NCBI RefSeq assembly: GCF_017948485.1
Contig: NZ_JAFFSX010000015.1
Coordinates: 124,001-188,000 of the forward strand
Length of the DNA stretch: 64,000 nucleotides
Direction: 5' to 3'
From: Streptomyces sp. GESEQ-35
Lineage (GTDB): Bacteria; Actinomycetota; Actinomycetes; Streptomycetales; Streptomycetaceae
The translations under genes and the position numbers were made by a program. Shown here piece by piece: positions 7,731-15,336 of this stretch. Within the stretch, counting starts at the first letter, position 1. The number at the start of each line of letters is the position of its first letter. Below the pieces are notes generated by a model. The model ran no database searches, had not been told where the DNA came from, and worked only from the letters and a program-made list of their open reading frames with translations.

Positions 7731-8663
7731 ATGGCGCGGCGCATCGACGTGACGGGAGCGGGCGGCGTACGTCTTGCCGCCTGGGAGTTCGGCGACCCTC
7801 CCAAGCAGGACCCGGCGAGGGACGCGACGGGGCACACCGACCACACGGCGCACTCCGCACCGGACCAGCCGCCCGGCCCCGCCGAACAGGACCGTTTCTC
7901 CGGAGTGCTCTTACTGCACGGCCTGATGGGCCGCGCCTCGCACTGGGCCTCCACCGCCCGCTGGCTCTCCGGGCGTCATCGCGCTGTCGCACTCGACCAG
8001 CGCGGCCACGGCCAGAGCGACAAGCCCCCGCAGGCCTCCTTCACCCGCGGGGCCTACGTCGAGGACGCCGAAGCCGCCCTCGAACAGCTCGGCCTCGGCC
8101 CGGCCGTCCTCATCGGCCACGCCATGGGCGCACTGACCTCCTGGCAGCTCGCCGCCAAGCGCCCCGATCTGGTCCGCGGAGTGATCATCTGCGATATGCG
8201 GGCCTCCGCACTCGGCGCGGCCTCACAGCGGGAGTGGGCCCAGTGGTTCAAGTCCTGGCCGGTTCCGTTCGCCACGCTCGCCGACGTCCGCAAGTGGTTC
8301 GGTGAGGACGACCCCTGGGTGGAGCGGCCGATTCCGTCGCGCGGCGAGTTCTACGCCGAGGTGATGCACGAGTCGTCCGACGGCTGGCGGCCCGTCTTCG
8401 AACCCGACCAGATGCTCAAGTCCCGGGAGACGTGGGTGTACGACGCGCACTGGGAGGAACTGGCCCAGGTCCAGTGCCCGACGCTGGTCGTCCGCGGACT
8501 CGACGGCGAACTCGGGCGCGCGGAGGCGCAGGAGATGGTCCGCGTGTTACCCCTCGGCGAGTATGCGGAGGTTGCTGATGCCGGGCACCTCGTCCATTAC
8601 GACCAGCCGGAGGCGTGGCGCGCGGCGATCGAGCCGTTTCTGAACGGCCTCGGCGGAAGCTGA
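7731..8663 (+). CDS. Alpha/beta-hydrolase fold protein lacking the serine nucleophile, two TTA codons
   Basis: A 310-residue alpha/beta-hydrolase-fold protein. The ATG at 7731 has AGGGGGG at 7713-7719 and AGGA nearer; the frame is open 72 codons further upstream to a GTG at 7515, so a longer product cannot be excluded. The oxyanion-hole HG (LLHGLMG, residue 63) and the C-terminal histidine (AGHLVHYDQP, about residue 286) are present, but the nucleophile elbow reads G-H-A-M-G, with Ala131 (codon GCC at 8121-8123) where Ser, Asp or Cys should be. Two leucines are encoded by TTA (7911-7913 and 8547-8549), predicting dependence on the bldA tRNA. Ordinary hydrolysis is therefore doubtful. Confidence 0.85.
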   Translation: MARRIDVTGAGGVRLAAWEFGDPPKQDPARDATGHTDHTAHSAPDQPPGPAEQDRFSGVLLLHGLMGRASHWASTARWLSGRHRAVALDQRGHGQSDKPPQASFTRGAYVEDAEAALEQLGLGPAVLIGHAMGALTSWQLAAKRPDLVRGVIICDMRASALGAASQREWAQWFKSWPVPFATLADVRKWFGEDDPWVERPIPSRGEFYAEVMHESSDGWRPVFEPDQMLKSRETWVYDAHWEELAQVQCPTLVVRGLDGELGRAEAQEMVRVLPLGEYAEVADAGHLVHYDQPEAWRAAIEPFLNGLGGS

Positions 8664-8680
8664 GCTGGGACGCGGCTCTT

Positions 8681-9436
8681 TCAGCGCCGGTAGAAGATCC
8701 GGTCGCCGTACTCCTCCATCACGCGGCCGTTCCAGTCGTGGCCGCCGTCGACGTTGCCGGAGCGCAGCAGCGGAGGTTCGACACCGCGGGCGGCCAGCGT
8801 GGCGGCCGTTTCGGCCATGACCGCCTGGAGCAGGGCCGACGTGACGACCGTGGAGGCCGGGGCGAAGGGCGCCGGGACGGTGTCGAGGGTGAGTTCCGCG
8901 TCGCCGACCGCGATCTTCGAGTCGAGGACGATGTCGCAGTGGTCCTTCAGGAACGTCCCCGAGGCATTCCTGGACGTGGTCTCCGACGCGTACGCGACCG
9001 AGGTCACGCCGATCACCCGCACACCCCGGGCGCGGGCGTTCACGGCCATCTCCACGGGCAGCGCGTTGCGCCCGGACAGCGAGATAATCACCAGGACGTC
9101 ACCCGCACGGAGCGGGGACGTGTCGAGGACGGCACTCGCGAGACCGTCGACCCGTTCCAGGGCGGAACCGAGCGTCGCCGGAATGACATCGACACCGACG
9201 ACGCCCGGAACGGCCAGCAGGTTCATCAGCGCGAGGCCGCCGGCCCGGTAGACGACGTCCTGCGCGGCGAGCGACGAGTGCCCGGCACCGAAGGCAAACA
9301 GACGACCACCGTCGACGACGGCATCCGCAAGAAGCGACCCCGCCGCCGTGATGCTCTCGCCCTCCTCGTCCCGCACCCGCTGCAACAGCCCGATCGCGGC
9401 ATCGAAGAACTGACCGGCCGGCTTGCTGTCGCTCAT
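8681..9436 (-). CDS. SIS-domain sugar isomerase-like protein (UPF0309 family)
   Basis: A 251-residue protein that starts at an ATG at 9436 after GAAGGGA. It contains one SIS domain: a phosphosugar-binding core with FAFGAGHSSLAAQDVVYRAGG (about residues 47-67) and VIISLSGRNALPVEMAVNARARG (about 113-135), the two conserved segments of SIS proteins. The family is conserved in Streptomyces as an uncharacterised UPF0309 protein. It probably binds a phosphorylated amino sugar, but whether it isomerises, hydrolyses an etherase substrate or only regulates is unknown. It converges on the hydrolase gene with 17 bases between stops. Confidence 0.85.
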   Translation of the reverse strand: MSDSKPAGQFFDAAIGLLQRVRDEEGESITAAGSLLADAVVDGGRLFAFGAGHSSLAAQDVVYRAGGLALMNLLAVPGVVGVDVIPATLGSALERVDGLASAVLDTSPLRAGDVLVIISLSGRNALPVEMAVNARARGVRVIGVTSVAYASETTSRNASGTFLKDHCDIVLDSKIAVGDAELTLDTVPAPFAPASTVVTSALLQAVMAETAATLAARGVEPPLLRSGNVDGGHDWNGRVMEEYGDRIFYRR

Positions 9437-9582
9437 GCGGGGTCCCTTCGGGGGCGGGCGTGATGGCGTGCGCGGCGATGTGTTGCGGATCACGGTGCGG
9501 TCTGGACCAGTGCGGTGTCAATACGGCCGTTGCCGTCCGACGTCGCCTGCCGTGCCGGTACGCACCACGGCCGACGCGACCC

Positions 9583-9960
9583 TCAGTGCCGGACCAAGCA
9601 GAACGGATGCCCGGCCGGATCGGCATAGACACGCCAGCTCCGCCCATCCGCACCACCGTCCAGAACCGTCGCCCCGCGAGCCAGCACCTGCTCCTCGGCT
9701 CGGTCCAGGTCCGCGACACCGAAGTCCAGATGGAACTGCTGGGGCCGGGCAGGGTCGGGCCAGACCGGCGGCAGATAGTCCGCCGCCCGTTGGAAGGCAA
9801 GGACGAGTCCGGACGGCGTGTGCAGCGTCGCCCACCCGTCATCGAGTGCCCACCGCTTGTCCTGCTGATTGACGGTCCCACCCAGCAGTGATTGGTAGAA
9901 CGCTGCGAGTTCCGCCGGATCAGAGCAGTCCAGCACCACGCACTGCAGGTCAGCGATCAT
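9583..9960 (-). CDS. VOC family protein (glyoxalase/bleomycin resistance fold)
   Basis: A 125-residue protein with two beta-alpha-beta-beta-beta halves, the usual length of this family. The opening (LQCVVLDCSDPAELAAFYQSLLG) and the closing YADPAGHPFCLVRH are diagnostic of the small actinobacterial VOC proteins. The metal-binding His/Glu set is only partly recognisable. TAGGAT ends six bases before the ATG at 9960, suggesting leaderless expression. The substrate is unknown. Confidence 0.85.
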   Translation of the reverse strand: MIADLQCVVLDCSDPAELAAFYQSLLGGTVNQQDKRWALDDGWATLHTPSGLVLAFQRAADYLPPVWPDPARPQQFHLDFGVADLDRAEEQVLARGATVLDGGADGRSWRVYADPAGHPFCLVRH

Positions 9961-10037
9961 CCGCAGATCCTAGGCGGCTGCCGGGGCAGTTACGCCTTCC
10001 GGTCCGAATCAGGTCCGTCAACATCTCGAAAAACCGG

Positions 10038-10066
10038 TTGATCCGTGACCAACGGCTTCCTAGTGT
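10038..10066 (+). promoter_or_regulatory. Housekeeping-type promoter (TTGATC-17-TAGTGT)
   Basis: TTGATC (10038-10043) and TAGTGT (10061-10066) are separated by exactly 17 bases, one of the best sigma-70-like (HrdB) promoters in the window. It points rightwards into a region with no conventional gene, with an expected start near 10073. Confidence 0.6.
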
Positions 10067-10072
10067 GGCTGT

Positions 10073-10290
10073 TACTTCAGAAGGGAGGTGGTTCGGCAGA
10101 TGTATGCATACCGGACGGAAGAGGTGGCTGCGGGCTAGCGGCCCGCCACCACATCCTGTGCGGTGCCGGACCAGCGTGTGCGCGAAACACGCAGCCGGCC
10201 CAATCCAATGCAGTCACCCGACCCGCGAGCTCGCCGGTACGTCCGGCCGGCTCCCCCGCCGAGAGGCGGAGGGACCTGAGCTCGCGGGTC
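10073..10290 (+). ncRNA. Candidate structured small RNA carrying a micro-ORF
   Basis: Downstream of the promoter at 10038-10066 lies a region without a normal gene but rich in structure. A hairpin at 10123-10150 has the stem GCGGGC/GCCCGC extended by GGTG/CACC; a second has GCGTGT/ACACGC around 10171-10190; a long stem has GACCCGCGAGCTC at 10220-10232 pairing perfectly with its complement at 10278-10290, enclosing CCGCC-GAGA-GGCGG. The last could terminate the RNA just before the convergent citrate synthase gene ends at 10311. No family assignment is possible from sequence alone. Confidence 0.45.
10100..10138 (+). CDS. Micro-ORF of 12 codons with strong ribosome site
   Basis: ATG at 10100 follows AGGGAGGTG (10082-10090), nearly a full anti-16S match, and encodes MYAYRTEEVAAG before TAG at 10136-10138. 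The stop codon falls exactly in the loop of the hairpin at 10123-10150, so a terminating ribosome would cover that structure. This arrangement is leader-peptide-like, but no target gene follows on the same strand. Translation is suggested only by the ribosome site. Confidence 0.4.
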   Translation: MYAYRTEEVAAG

Positions 10291-10310
10291 GTCTGCGTTC
10301 CCGGAGGGGA

Positions 10311-11411
10311 TCAGCGCGCGATGTCCCCGTACCCCTCGATCTCCCGCGGATCGCGGGTGCCCGGGCCGACGTAGCGGGCGGAGGGCCGGACCAGTCGGCC
10401 CGTCCTCTTCTGCTCCAGGATGTGAGCCGACCAGCCCGCCGTACGGGCGCAGGTGAACATGGACGTGAACATGTGGGCCGGGACCTCGGCGAAGTCCAGG
10501 ACGATGGCCGCCCAGAATTCGACGTTGGTGGCCAGGACGCGGTCCGGGCGGCGGCTGTGGAGTTCCGCCAGGGCCGCCTTTTCCAGGGCTTCGGCGACCT
10601 CGAAACGGGGGGCGCCCAGTTCACGGGCCGTGCGGCGGAGGACTCGCGCGCGGGGGTCTTCGGCGCGGTAGACGCGGTGGCCGAAGCCCATGAGGCGTTC
10701 GCCCTTGTCGAGGGCCTGTTTGACGTAGGCCTCGGCGTCGCCGGTGCGCTCGATCTCCTCGATCATGCCGAGGACGCGGGAGGGGGCGCCGCCGTGCAGC
10801 GGGCCGGACATGGCTCCTACGGCGCCGGAGAGGGCGGCCGCGACGTCGGCGCCGGTGGAGGCGATGACGCGGGCGGTGAAGGTGGAGGCGTTCATGCCGT
10901 GTTCGGCCGCGCTGGTCCAGTACGCGTCGACCGCCGCCACGTGCTTGGGGTCGGGCTCGCCGCGCCAGCGGATCATGAAGCGCTCGACGACGGACTGCGC
11001 CTTGTCGATCTCGCGTTGCGGGACCATGGGCCGGCCCTGGCCGCGGGCGGACTGGGCGACGTAGGAAAGGGCCATGACGGCTGCGCGGGCCAGGTCGGCG
11101 CGGGCCTGTTGGGCGTCGATGTCGAGCAGGGGTTTGAGGCCCCAGACGGGCGCCAGCATGGCCAGTGCCGACTGGACGTCCACGCGGATGTCGCCGGAGT
11201 GCACGGGGATCGGGAAGGGTTCGGCGGGCGGCAGGCCGGGGTTGAAGGCGCCGTCGACGAGCAGGCCCCAGACGTTGCCGAACGAGACGTGGCCGACCAG
11301 ATCCTCGATGTCGACGCCTCGGTACCGGAGAGCGCCGCCCTCCTTATCCGGTTCGGCGATCTCCGTCTCGAACGCGACGACTCCCTCGAGTCCGGGTACG
11401 AAGTCGGACAT
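10311..11411 (-). CDS. Citrate synthase (type II-like paralog)
   Basis: A 366-residue citrate synthase family enzyme (oxaloacetate + acetyl-CoA to citrate + CoA). The ATG at 11411 has GAGGAG seven bases upstream; the longer frame has no better start. The catalytic histidines are in GPLHGGAP and MGFGHRVYR, and the C-terminal aspartate region (LDFAEVPAHMFTSMFTCARTAGWSAHI) is intact. The short length and sequence fit the second citrate synthase of streptomycetes rather than the main enzyme; 2-methylcitrate synthase activity is an alternative. It is divergent from pdxH. Confidence 0.88.
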   Translation of the reverse strand: MSDFVPGLEGVVAFETEIAEPDKEGGALRYRGVDIEDLVGHVSFGNVWGLLVDGAFNPGLPPAEPFPIPVHSGDIRVDVQSALAMLAPVWGLKPLLDIDAQQARADLARAAVMALSYVAQSARGQGRPMVPQREIDKAQSVVERFMIRWRGEPDPKHVAAVDAYWTSAAEHGMNASTFTARVIASTGADVAAALSGAVGAMSGPLHGGAPSRVLGMIEEIERTGDAEAYVKQALDKGERLMGFGHRVYRAEDPRARVLRRTARELGAPRFEVAEALEKAALAELHSRRPDRVLATNVEFWAAIVLDFAEVPAHMFTSMFTCARTAGWSAHILEQKRTGRLVRPSARYVGPGTRDPREIEGYGDIAR

Positions 11412-11741
11412 CAGGCGGCTCCTCATGATGTGTGCGACAGGTGGGGTGTGGCTTGTGGGGACGGTGTTGCGCAAGTTGTTCGGTGGGGGGTGGGACGACC
11501 GTGTGTCGTTTGCTGCGGAAATCTCCCGCCCGATGGATCCGCGGTCGTCGGTCCGTGCAGACTCGCGGTCCTGGGCGGTCATCCCTCTGATGCCCCGCGC
11601 GGCTGGCGGTCACCCAACCGGAACGGAAACTGAACGATATCTTCGGGTGCCACCTTTGGGGAGGGTCCGCGGCACTCAGTGCCACGCAGTGATGAAGGAC
11701 ACCGTGGCGAACGGCGCCCGCGGATACGGCAAGATGACCGC
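11412..11741. promoter_or_regulatory. Divergent promoter region between citrate synthase and pdxH
   Basis: These 330 bases hold no convincing gene. Two palindromes stand out: TTGCGCAA (11467-11474), close to the citrate synthase start, and GGCACT-C-AGTGCC (11670-11682), about 60 bases before pdxH. CAAGAT ends six bases before the pdxH GTG, giving a plausible leaderless start. Confidence 0.4.
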
Positions 11742-12419
11742 GTGAACGACCGAGACGCCGTGTCCGCCGTACCCCTTGATCCCGCGTCGATGCGCAAGCA
11801 GTACCGGGCCGAGGGCCTGGCCGAGTCCCAGCTGGCCGCCACGCCGGTGGAGCAGTTCGCGCGGTGGTTCAGGCAGGCCGCGACGGAGGCTCATCTGTTC
11901 GAGCCGAACGCGATGGTCGTCTCGACGGCGGACGCCGAGGGGCGGCCCAGCACTCGTACGGTGCTGTTGAAGCAGTTCGACGAGCAGGGTTTCGTCTTCT
12001 ACACCAACTACGACTCCCGCAAGGGCCGTGACCTGGCAGAGAACCCGTATGTGTCGCTGCTGTTCCCCTGGCATCCGATGGCCCGGCAGGTCATCGTCTC
12101 CGGCGTGGCGCGGCGCACCGGCCGTGACGAGACGGCCGCCTACTTCCGTACCCGGCCGCACGGTTCGCAGCTCGGGGCCTGGGCCAGTGCCCAGTCCTCG
12201 GTGATCGCCACGCGCGCCGATCTCGACGCCTCGTACACCGAGTTGGCGGCCCGCTATCCGGAGGGCGAGCAGGTGCCGGTGCCTCCGAACTGGGGTGGTT
12301 TCCGGGTGGCTCCGCAGTCGGTGGAGTTCTGGCAGGGCCGCGAGAACCGGCTGCACGACCGGTTGCGGTATGTGGCGGAGGCGGACGGGAGCTGGCGGGT
12401 GGAGCGGCTCAGTCCGTGA
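11742..12419 (+). CDS. pdxH: Pyridoxamine/pyridoxine 5'-phosphate oxidase
   Basis: A 225-residue FMN enzyme making pyridoxal 5'-phosphate from PNP or PMP. The GTG start (MNDRDAVS) follows CAAGAT by six bases with no ribosome site, consistent with a leaderless mRNA. Family motifs are present: MRKQYRAEGL at the N-terminus, MVVSTADAEGRPSTRTVLLKQF, FYTNYDSRKG (FMN contacts), LFPWHPMARQV and the C-terminal RENRLHDR that closes the active site. Length matches the family. Its end overlaps the convergent TetR gene by 11 bases. Confidence 0.93.
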   Translation: MNDRDAVSAVPLDPASMRKQYRAEGLAESQLAATPVEQFARWFRQAATEAHLFEPNAMVVSTADAEGRPSTRTVLLKQFDEQGFVFYTNYDSRKGRDLAENPYVSLLFPWHPMARQVIVSGVARRTGRDETAAYFRTRPHGSQLGAWASAQSSVIATRADLDASYTELAARYPEGEQVPVPPNWGGFRVAPQSVEFWQGRENRLHDRLRYVAEADGSWRVERLSP

Positions 12420-13014
12420 GCATCTCGTCCAGCAGTGCGGCCCACTGCGCCACCACCCGTTCCCGGCGCGGGCGGTCGTCGGTGAGCAGGTTGGCCAGGC
12501 CCAGGCCGCGAGCCATGTCCAGCAGACCCTGAACCGTCTCCCGTACGCCGGCGCGGGACTCGTTCGCGCCGAGCAGTTCGACCGCGATGCGGTGGGTCTC
12601 GCGGCCGACGCGGGCCTCCAGTTCGGTGACCCGCGGGCGGAGCTGCTCCTCGTTGGAGGCGGCGACCCACAGGTGGAGGGCCGCGCGGAACAGGGGGCCG
12701 GTGTAGAGGTCGACCAGGGCCGACACCGCCGTATGCCGGTCGACCGTCGTGTCCTGCGGGAACAGCTCCCGCAGTGCGCCGGAACGCTCCTCGGCGACGT
12801 ACTCGACGGCCGCCGTGAACAGGTCCTCGCGGGTCGGGAAGTGGTGTTGGGCGGCGCCGCGGGAGACGCCGGCGCGTTCGGCGACGACGGAGACCGTGGA
12901 GCCTGCCCAGCCGTGTTCGGCGAGGCAGGCCACGGCGGCTTCGAGGAGCCGTTGCCGGGTGGCTCGGCTGCGGTCCTGTTTGGGCACACGGTCGACCGTG
13001 CTCACAGCACCCAT
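12409..13014 (-). CDS. TetR-family regulator of the acyl-CoA carboxylase operon
   Basis: A 201-residue TetR protein. The HTH lies at residues 19-64 (RQRLLEAAVACLAEHGW to GVSRGAAQHHFPTREDLF); the rest is a helical ligand domain. It is the last gene of an eight-gene operon: a GTG at 13005 overlaps the hydratase stop (GTGA), while the ATG at 13014 would overlap it by 13 bases; both starts are possible. A TetR-sized palindrome sits upstream of the first operon gene (22528-22550). By analogy with other catabolic TetR regulators, the inducer is probably an acyl-CoA of the pathway; this is inference. Confidence 0.85.
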   Translation of the reverse strand: MGAVSTVDRVPKQDRSRATRQRLLEAAVACLAEHGWAGSTVSVVAERAGVSRGAAQHHFPTREDLFTAAVEYVAEERSGALRELFPQDTTVDRHTAVSALVDLYTGPLFRAALHLWVAASNEEQLRPRVTELEARVGRETHRIAVELLGANESRAGVRETVQGLLDMARGLGLANLLTDDRPRRERVVAQWAALLDEMLTD

Positions 13015-13736
13015 GGCGGATCCCGTCGTTCGAGGAAGGCCGTCATGCCCTCGCGGGCGTCGGCGGAGGCGAACAGCCGGGCCGAGAGCGCGGTCAGGTC
13101 GGCCGCGTCCCGGTCGAAGGCTTCCAGCACCCTAGCTGTGAGCAGCTGTTTCGTCTCTGCCAGGGCCTGCGGGGAAGCCTTGCGCAGGCCGTCCAGGATC
13201 GGTTCCAGTACGGCGTCGACGTCGTCGCCCGCCGCGGTCAGCAGGCCGATACGGGTCGCCTCCGCGGCGTCGAAGCGTTCGCCGGTGAGGTAGTGGCGGG
13301 CGAGGGCGCGGGGGTCGGTGCGGGGCAGCAGCGGCAGGGAGATCACCGCGGGGGCGACGCCGATCCGTACCTCGGTGAAGGCGAAGGTCGCCTCGCTCGA
13401 CGCGGCGGCGACGTCGCAGGCGCCGAGCAGTCCGAGGCCGCCCGCGCGGACGTGTCCGGTGACGCGGGCGACGACGGGTTTGGGCAGTTCGACGATCTGC
13501 CGGAGCAGGCCGACGAGCGCCTCCGGAGGCGGCGGGTCACGCAGGTCGGCGCCCGCGCTGAAGGTGTTGCCGGTGTGGGTGAGGACGACCGCGCGGATGT
13601 CGCCGTCCTTGCCGCAGTCGGTGAGCGCGTCCGCGAGCTCGGCGACGAGGGCCGCCGAGAGGGCGTTGCGGTTGTGCGGCGAGTCGAGGCTGAGCGATGC
13701 GACGCCACGCGCGCGTGTACGGCCGATCAACGTCAC
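13002..13736 (-). CDS. Enoyl-CoA hydratase/isomerase family protein
   Basis: A 244-residue crotonase-fold enzyme. The GTG at 13736 overlaps the ligase stop (GTGA). The oxyanion-hole segment NTFSAGADLR (about residues 57-66) is present and the second (GHVRAGGLGLLGACDVAAAS) is normal, but the first glutamate position of hydratases reads as alanine/glycine here, so isomerase or methylglutaconyl-CoA hydratase-like roles are possible. In this operon it would act after carboxylation or dehydrogenation of a branched enoyl-CoA. Confidence 0.87.
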   Translation of the reverse strand: MTLIGRTRARGVASLSLDSPHNRNALSAALVAELADALTDCGKDGDIRAVVLTHTGNTFSAGADLRDPPPPEALVGLLRQIVELPKPVVARVTGHVRAGGLGLLGACDVAAASSEATFAFTEVRIGVAPAVISLPLLPRTDPRALARHYLTGERFDAAEATRIGLLTAAGDDVDAVLEPILDGLRKASPQALAETKQLLTARVLEAFDRDAADLTALSARLFASADAREGMTAFLERRDPPWVL

Positions 13737-15298
13737 GTGTGCTCCCTGAGTTCCCGCCGAAGGATCTTGCCGGAGGCGGCCCGCGGCACTCCGTCTATGA
13801 AGGTGACCTGGCGTACGCGCTTGTAGGGGGCGACGCGTTCGGCGACGTACATCATGACCTCTCCTTCGGAGAGGTCGGCTGCGGGCTGGCGGACCACGTA
13901 GGCGTGCGGGACTTCGTTGCCCTCGTCGTTGTAGGCGCCGATGACGGCGGCGTCGGCTATGCCGGGGTGGGTGAGCAGGAGGGCCTCCAGTTCGGCGGGC
14001 GCCACCTGGAAGCCCTTGTACTTGATGAGTTCCTTGACGCGGTCGACGACGAACAGCCAGCCGTCGGCGTGGACATGGCCGACGTCTCCGGTGTGCAGCC
14101 AGCCGTCGGTGTCGATCATCGCGGCGGTGGCGTCGGGGCGGCCCAGGTAGCCCTTCATCACCTGGGGGCCGCGGATGAGGATCTCGCCGGCTTCGCCGAC
14201 GCCGAGGTCCTTGTCGGGGTCGTCGAGGGAGACGATGCGCATCTCGGTGCCGGCGATGAGCTTGCCGACGGTGCCGGGCGGCGCCTGGTGCATGGCGTCC
14301 AGGGGGACGACGTGGGTGCCGGGCGACAGTTCCGTCATGCCGTACGCCTGGCCGACCGGGGGCAGGCCCAGGCGCTGGGAGCAGGCCGCGGCGAGCTGGG
14401 CGTCCAGGGGGGCGGCGGAGCTGACGATGTATCGGAGGGACGAGAGGTCGTACTCCGCGACCGCGGGGTGCTTGGCGAGGGCCAGGATGATCGGCGGGGC
14501 CACGAACAGGCCGGTGATGCGGTGGTTCTGGATGGCCGCGAGAAATGTTTCGAGGTCGAAGCGCGGCAGCACGACGACGGCGGCGCCCAGCTTCAGGGGC
14601 AGGTTCATGAGGGCGGTCAGCCCGTAGATGTGGAAGAAGGGCAGCACGGCGAGGATGCTGTCGCCGGGGCCCGTCGGGATGGCGGGTTCGAGCTGGGCGA
14701 GGTTGGTGGCGATCTGGCGGTGGGTGAGCATCACGCCCTTGGGGATGCCGGTGGTTCCCGAGGAGTACGGGAGGGCCGCCACGTCCGTCGCGGGGTCGAT
14801 GTCGATCTGTGGTTCGGGGGCGGTCGAGGCGAGCATGTCGATGAGGGAGCGGTGCCCGGGCGCTTGATCGCAGACGAAGATCTCCTGGATGCCGCCCGCG
14901 AGTTCGGCGGCCCTGCGGGCGGTCTCCAGCAGCGGCGAGACGGTGACGATCCAGCGGGCGGCCGAGTCGCGCAGCTGCTTGCCGAACTCCTCGGCGGTGG
15001 ACAGCGGGTGCACGGTCGTGACGGTCGCCCCCGCGCGCGTGGCGGCGTAGAAGGCGGTCGGGAAGGCCACCGTGTTCGGACTGTGCAGGGCGAGCACATC
15101 GCCCTTGCGCAGGCCCGCCTCGGCCAGCGCGGCCGCGATGCGCCGGTGGAACTGGTCCACCTGCGCATACGTGAGGGTCATGCCGTTGGTGCCGTCGATC
15201 AGGGCTGGTGCGTCGCCGAACTCGGCGGCCCGGCCGAGGACCGCCTCGTGGATGGGGAGTTCGACGGGCGGGACGTCTGCGTACTCGCTGCGGAACAT
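13733..15298 (-). CDS. AMP-dependent acyl-CoA synthetase, 4-coumarate-CoA ligase type
   Basis: A 521-residue ANL-superfamily ligase that activates a carboxylic acid to its CoA thioester through an acyl-AMP. The ATG at 15298 follows GAGGAGG. ANL motifs appear in order: YSSGTTGIPKG (P-loop, about residue 180), YGMTELSPG (about 318), WLHTGDVGHVHADGWLFVVDRVKELIKYKGFQVAP (about 390-425) and the C-terminal lysine in SGKILRRELR. The overall likeness is to 4-coumarate-CoA ligases, but the operon suggests a short, branched or terpenoid acid. It is translationally coupled to the hydratase. Confidence 0.9.
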   Translation of the reverse strand: MFRSEYADVPPVELPIHEAVLGRAAEFGDAPALIDGTNGMTLTYAQVDQFHRRIAAALAEAGLRKGDVLALHSPNTVAFPTAFYAATRAGATVTTVHPLSTAEEFGKQLRDSAARWIVTVSPLLETARRAAELAGGIQEIFVCDQAPGHRSLIDMLASTAPEPQIDIDPATDVAALPYSSGTTGIPKGVMLTHRQIATNLAQLEPAIPTGPGDSILAVLPFFHIYGLTALMNLPLKLGAAVVVLPRFDLETFLAAIQNHRITGLFVAPPIILALAKHPAVAEYDLSSLRYIVSSAAPLDAQLAAACSQRLGLPPVGQAYGMTELSPGTHVVPLDAMHQAPPGTVGKLIAGTEMRIVSLDDPDKDLGVGEAGEILIRGPQVMKGYLGRPDATAAMIDTDGWLHTGDVGHVHADGWLFVVDRVKELIKYKGFQVAPAELEALLLTHPGIADAAVIGAYNDEGNEVPHAYVVRQPAADLSEGEVMMYVAERVAPYKRVRQVTFIDGVPRAASGKILRRELREHT

Positions 15299-15336
15299 GG
15301 TTCCTCCTCGCGCGACTGGCACAACGCTGTGCCGGA

